From a bacterium (GTDB lineage Bacteria > Hydrothermota > Tepidihabitantia > Tepidihabitantales > Tepidihabitantaceae), in assembly GCA_035505375.1 (NCBI GenBank), contig DATJQV010000052.1:1-37767 (forward strand): a stretch of 37,767 nucleotides of DNA, read 5' to 3'. This document shows, piece after piece, positions 36,738 through 37,767 of this stretch. The position numbers were made by a program, and so were the translations under genes. Position 1 is the first letter of the stretch. Each line of letters opens with the position of its first letter. The notes below the pieces were generated by a model that did no database searches, was not told the DNA's origin, and was given only the letters and a program-made list of their open reading frames with translations.

Positions 36738-37767
36738 ATGGCAGGAGACTCGAAGACGCGGAGAAACGGAGATACGGAGACTCTTCCCGCCTCTGCGTCA
36801 CCGCGTCACGGCGTCGCCGCGTCTGGGCCGCTGCCCTTGGTCCTTCTGAACCCCGGCTGCAACTACACGACCGGCCGTTCGCGCTGGAACAAAGTCGCGA
36901 CCGGGCTGCGTGGCCGCATCGGCGAGTTTGACGTCGAGGAGCTCCGTTCCGAAGGCGCGGTGAAGGAGCAGGTCCGGGCCGCTTTCGTTCGCGGCGTGCG
37001 CAACTTCGCGGCTGCCGGCGGCGACGGCACGGTCAATCTGGTCGCCAACGCACTGCTCGAACTCGGAGAGAAGGGCATCGCTCTGGGCGCAGTAGGACTG
37101 GGTTCGAGCAACGACTTCCACAAGCCCTTCCGCAAAGAGGATTACATTGCCGGGATGCCGGTGCGGATTGAGTTCGCGCGTGCGCGGTCGGTCGACGTTA
37201 TCCGCATTGAGTACGAGAGCAGTGGTGGTGCTGGGCGTGACCCTTCGCAAAACGGGGACAGTCCCCATTTTGCTCGTTACTGTTTGCTCAACGCCAGCAT
37301 CGGGATTACGGCCGAGGGTAACGCGTTCTTCAACACGCGGACGACTCTCATCCGGACGCTGCAGCGCGTCTCTCAAGACCTGGCCGTGACTGGCGCTGCC
37401 CTGCGCAGCCTGTTCATGTTCAAGGACATTCCGGCCCGACTTGTCATCGACGGCGAACCGGCCCTCGATCTACCCATCACCAACCTCGGTATCATCAAGC
37501 GGCCGAACTTTGCCGGCTCTCTCCGGTACGACACCGAAATCTCCCTCGACGATGGCCGGCTCGGAGTCAACGTGACATATGGACTCTCTCTGTTCGGTCG
37601 GGTCGCGGCGCTGACGGCACTGTCGCGCGGCCGGTTCCAGGGCCGGCCCAATACCCTGTGCCGCCACGGCACCGACGTCAGGGTGACAAGTGAGCAGGAG
37701 TTCGCGGTCGAACTGGACGGCGAAATCGTCCGCACCAGTTCCGCAAGGTTTTCGGTGATACCCAAGG
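36738..37767 (+). CDS. Diacylglycerol/sphingoid-base-kinase-like lipid kinase (3' end outside window)
   Basis: At least 343 residues; the frame runs off the window. The kinase core starts at ~34: PLVLLNPGCNYTTGRSRWNK, then FAAAGGDGTVNLVANALLEL (the GGDGT nucleotide motif), ALGAVGLGSSNDFHKPF and later LLNASIGITAEGNAFFN, matching the DagK/YegS/LCB5 family that phosphorylates diacylglycerol, ceramide or long-chain bases. The first ~28 codons from ATG 36738 are an octamer repeat element, so the true start may instead be a TTG near 36837. A minimal hairpin repeat is read through in frame at 37249-37271 (QNGDSPHF). With an SPT-like enzyme in the cluster, a sphingoid-base or ceramide kinase is an attractive but unproven reading. 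Confidence 0.83.
   Translation, partial: MAGDSKTRRNGDTETLPASASPRHGVAASGPLPLVLLNPGCNYTTGRSRWNKVATGLRGRIGEFDVEELRSEGAVKEQVRAAFVRGVRNFAAAGGDGTVNLVANALLELGEKGIALGAVGLGSSNDFHKPFRKEDYIAGMPVRIEFARARSVDVIRIEYESSGGAGRDPSQNGDSPHFARYCLLNASIGITAEGNAFFNTRTTLIRTLQRVSQDLAVTGAALRSLFMFKDIPARLVIDGEPALDLPITNLGIIKRPNFAGSLRYDTEISLDDGRLGVNVTYGLSLFGRVAALTALSRGRFQGRPNTLCRHGTDVRVTSEQEFAVELDGEIVRTSSARFSVIPK
36754..36822. repeat. Octamer inverted-pair element at the kinase gene's 5' end
   Basis: Left arm agacgcgg, agaaacgg, agatacgg, agactctt (36754-36785); right arm ctctgcgt, caccgcgt, cacggcgt, cgccgcgt (36791-36822). Same two-arm plan as in thrC but with a different word. Confidence 0.82.
37249..37271. repeat. Minimal hairpin repeat, copy C, inside the kinase gene
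   Basis: aaaacggggac / gtccccatttt around one base; only the outer arms of the 66-bp repeat are present (compare 2391-2456 and 18205-18270). The kinase frame passes through it as QNGDSPHF. Confidence 0.75.

Noticed and set aside
1915-36822. The 7/8-bp arrays as CRISPR or integron arrays
   Set aside because: Units are directly adjacent, far too short and degenerate, with no spacers, no cas genes, no integrase and no attC-like structures.

Overview
The window reads as a high-GC bacterial chromosome segment from an uncultured lineage of the FCB / WOR-3-like kind. This is inferred from several features together: many secreted proteins ending in a FlgD-like/Por-type C-terminal domain (NPF...YD..GR......WDG....G.....GVY), archaeal-type phosphoglycerate mutase, M42 peptidase, TldD/TldE, a Lon-like protease with an AAA_32-type front half, and SD-led dense operons. 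No rRNA, tRNA, IS element, prophage or CRISPR array was seen.

Layout. 1-511: a groEL piece that breaks off after GGGIAL and is followed by a patchwork of very short stretches resembling conserved motifs of cell-wall/division (dcw) genes in different frames. 658-4799: two regulatory groups, (i) a small protein plus a divergent sigma-70-like factor, two small unknown genes, and (ii) an ECF sigma / zinc-finger anti-sigma / Spy-CpxP-like trio. 4812-14801: a run of exported proteins on the + strand (DUF1566-like, formylglycine-enzyme-fold, three arylsulfotransferase-like paralogues, one fused to a C-type lectin domain, and a purple-acid-phosphatase-like enzyme). 14802-15483: gene-free, dominated by a 12-bp-period array. 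15484-16113: DUF4389 membrane protein. 16223-26168 (- strand): a seven-repeat secreted propeller, YfiM-like protein, apgM, M42 peptidase, thrC, a Cys/Met-metabolism PLP enzyme, a bactofilin-like membrane protein and three paralogous His-rich lipoproteins. 26804-32256 (+): tldD, tldE/pmbA and a Lon-like protease; msrB converges on them. 33114-37767 (+): a probable lipid cluster of serine-palmitoyltransferase-like alpha-oxoamine synthase, START/SRPBCC protein, hexapeptide acyltransferase, UbiA prenyltransferase and a diacylglycerol/sphingoid-base-kinase-like enzyme cut by the window end.

The most unusual property of the window is a set of degenerate tandem repeats with strict 7-bp or 8-bp period, each array built on its own word. 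They fill intergenic spacers, provide part of a ribosome-binding site, and lie inside at least six protein genes in frame (the C-terminal domains of three exported proteins, apgM twice, thrC, and the 5' end of the lipid kinase). A separate 12-bp-period array and a 66-bp hairpin repeat family (one minimal copy inside the lipid kinase gene) add to this. I know of no named element with these properties; whether they are mobile, are slippage products, or are made by a dedicated process cannot be told from the sequence alone.
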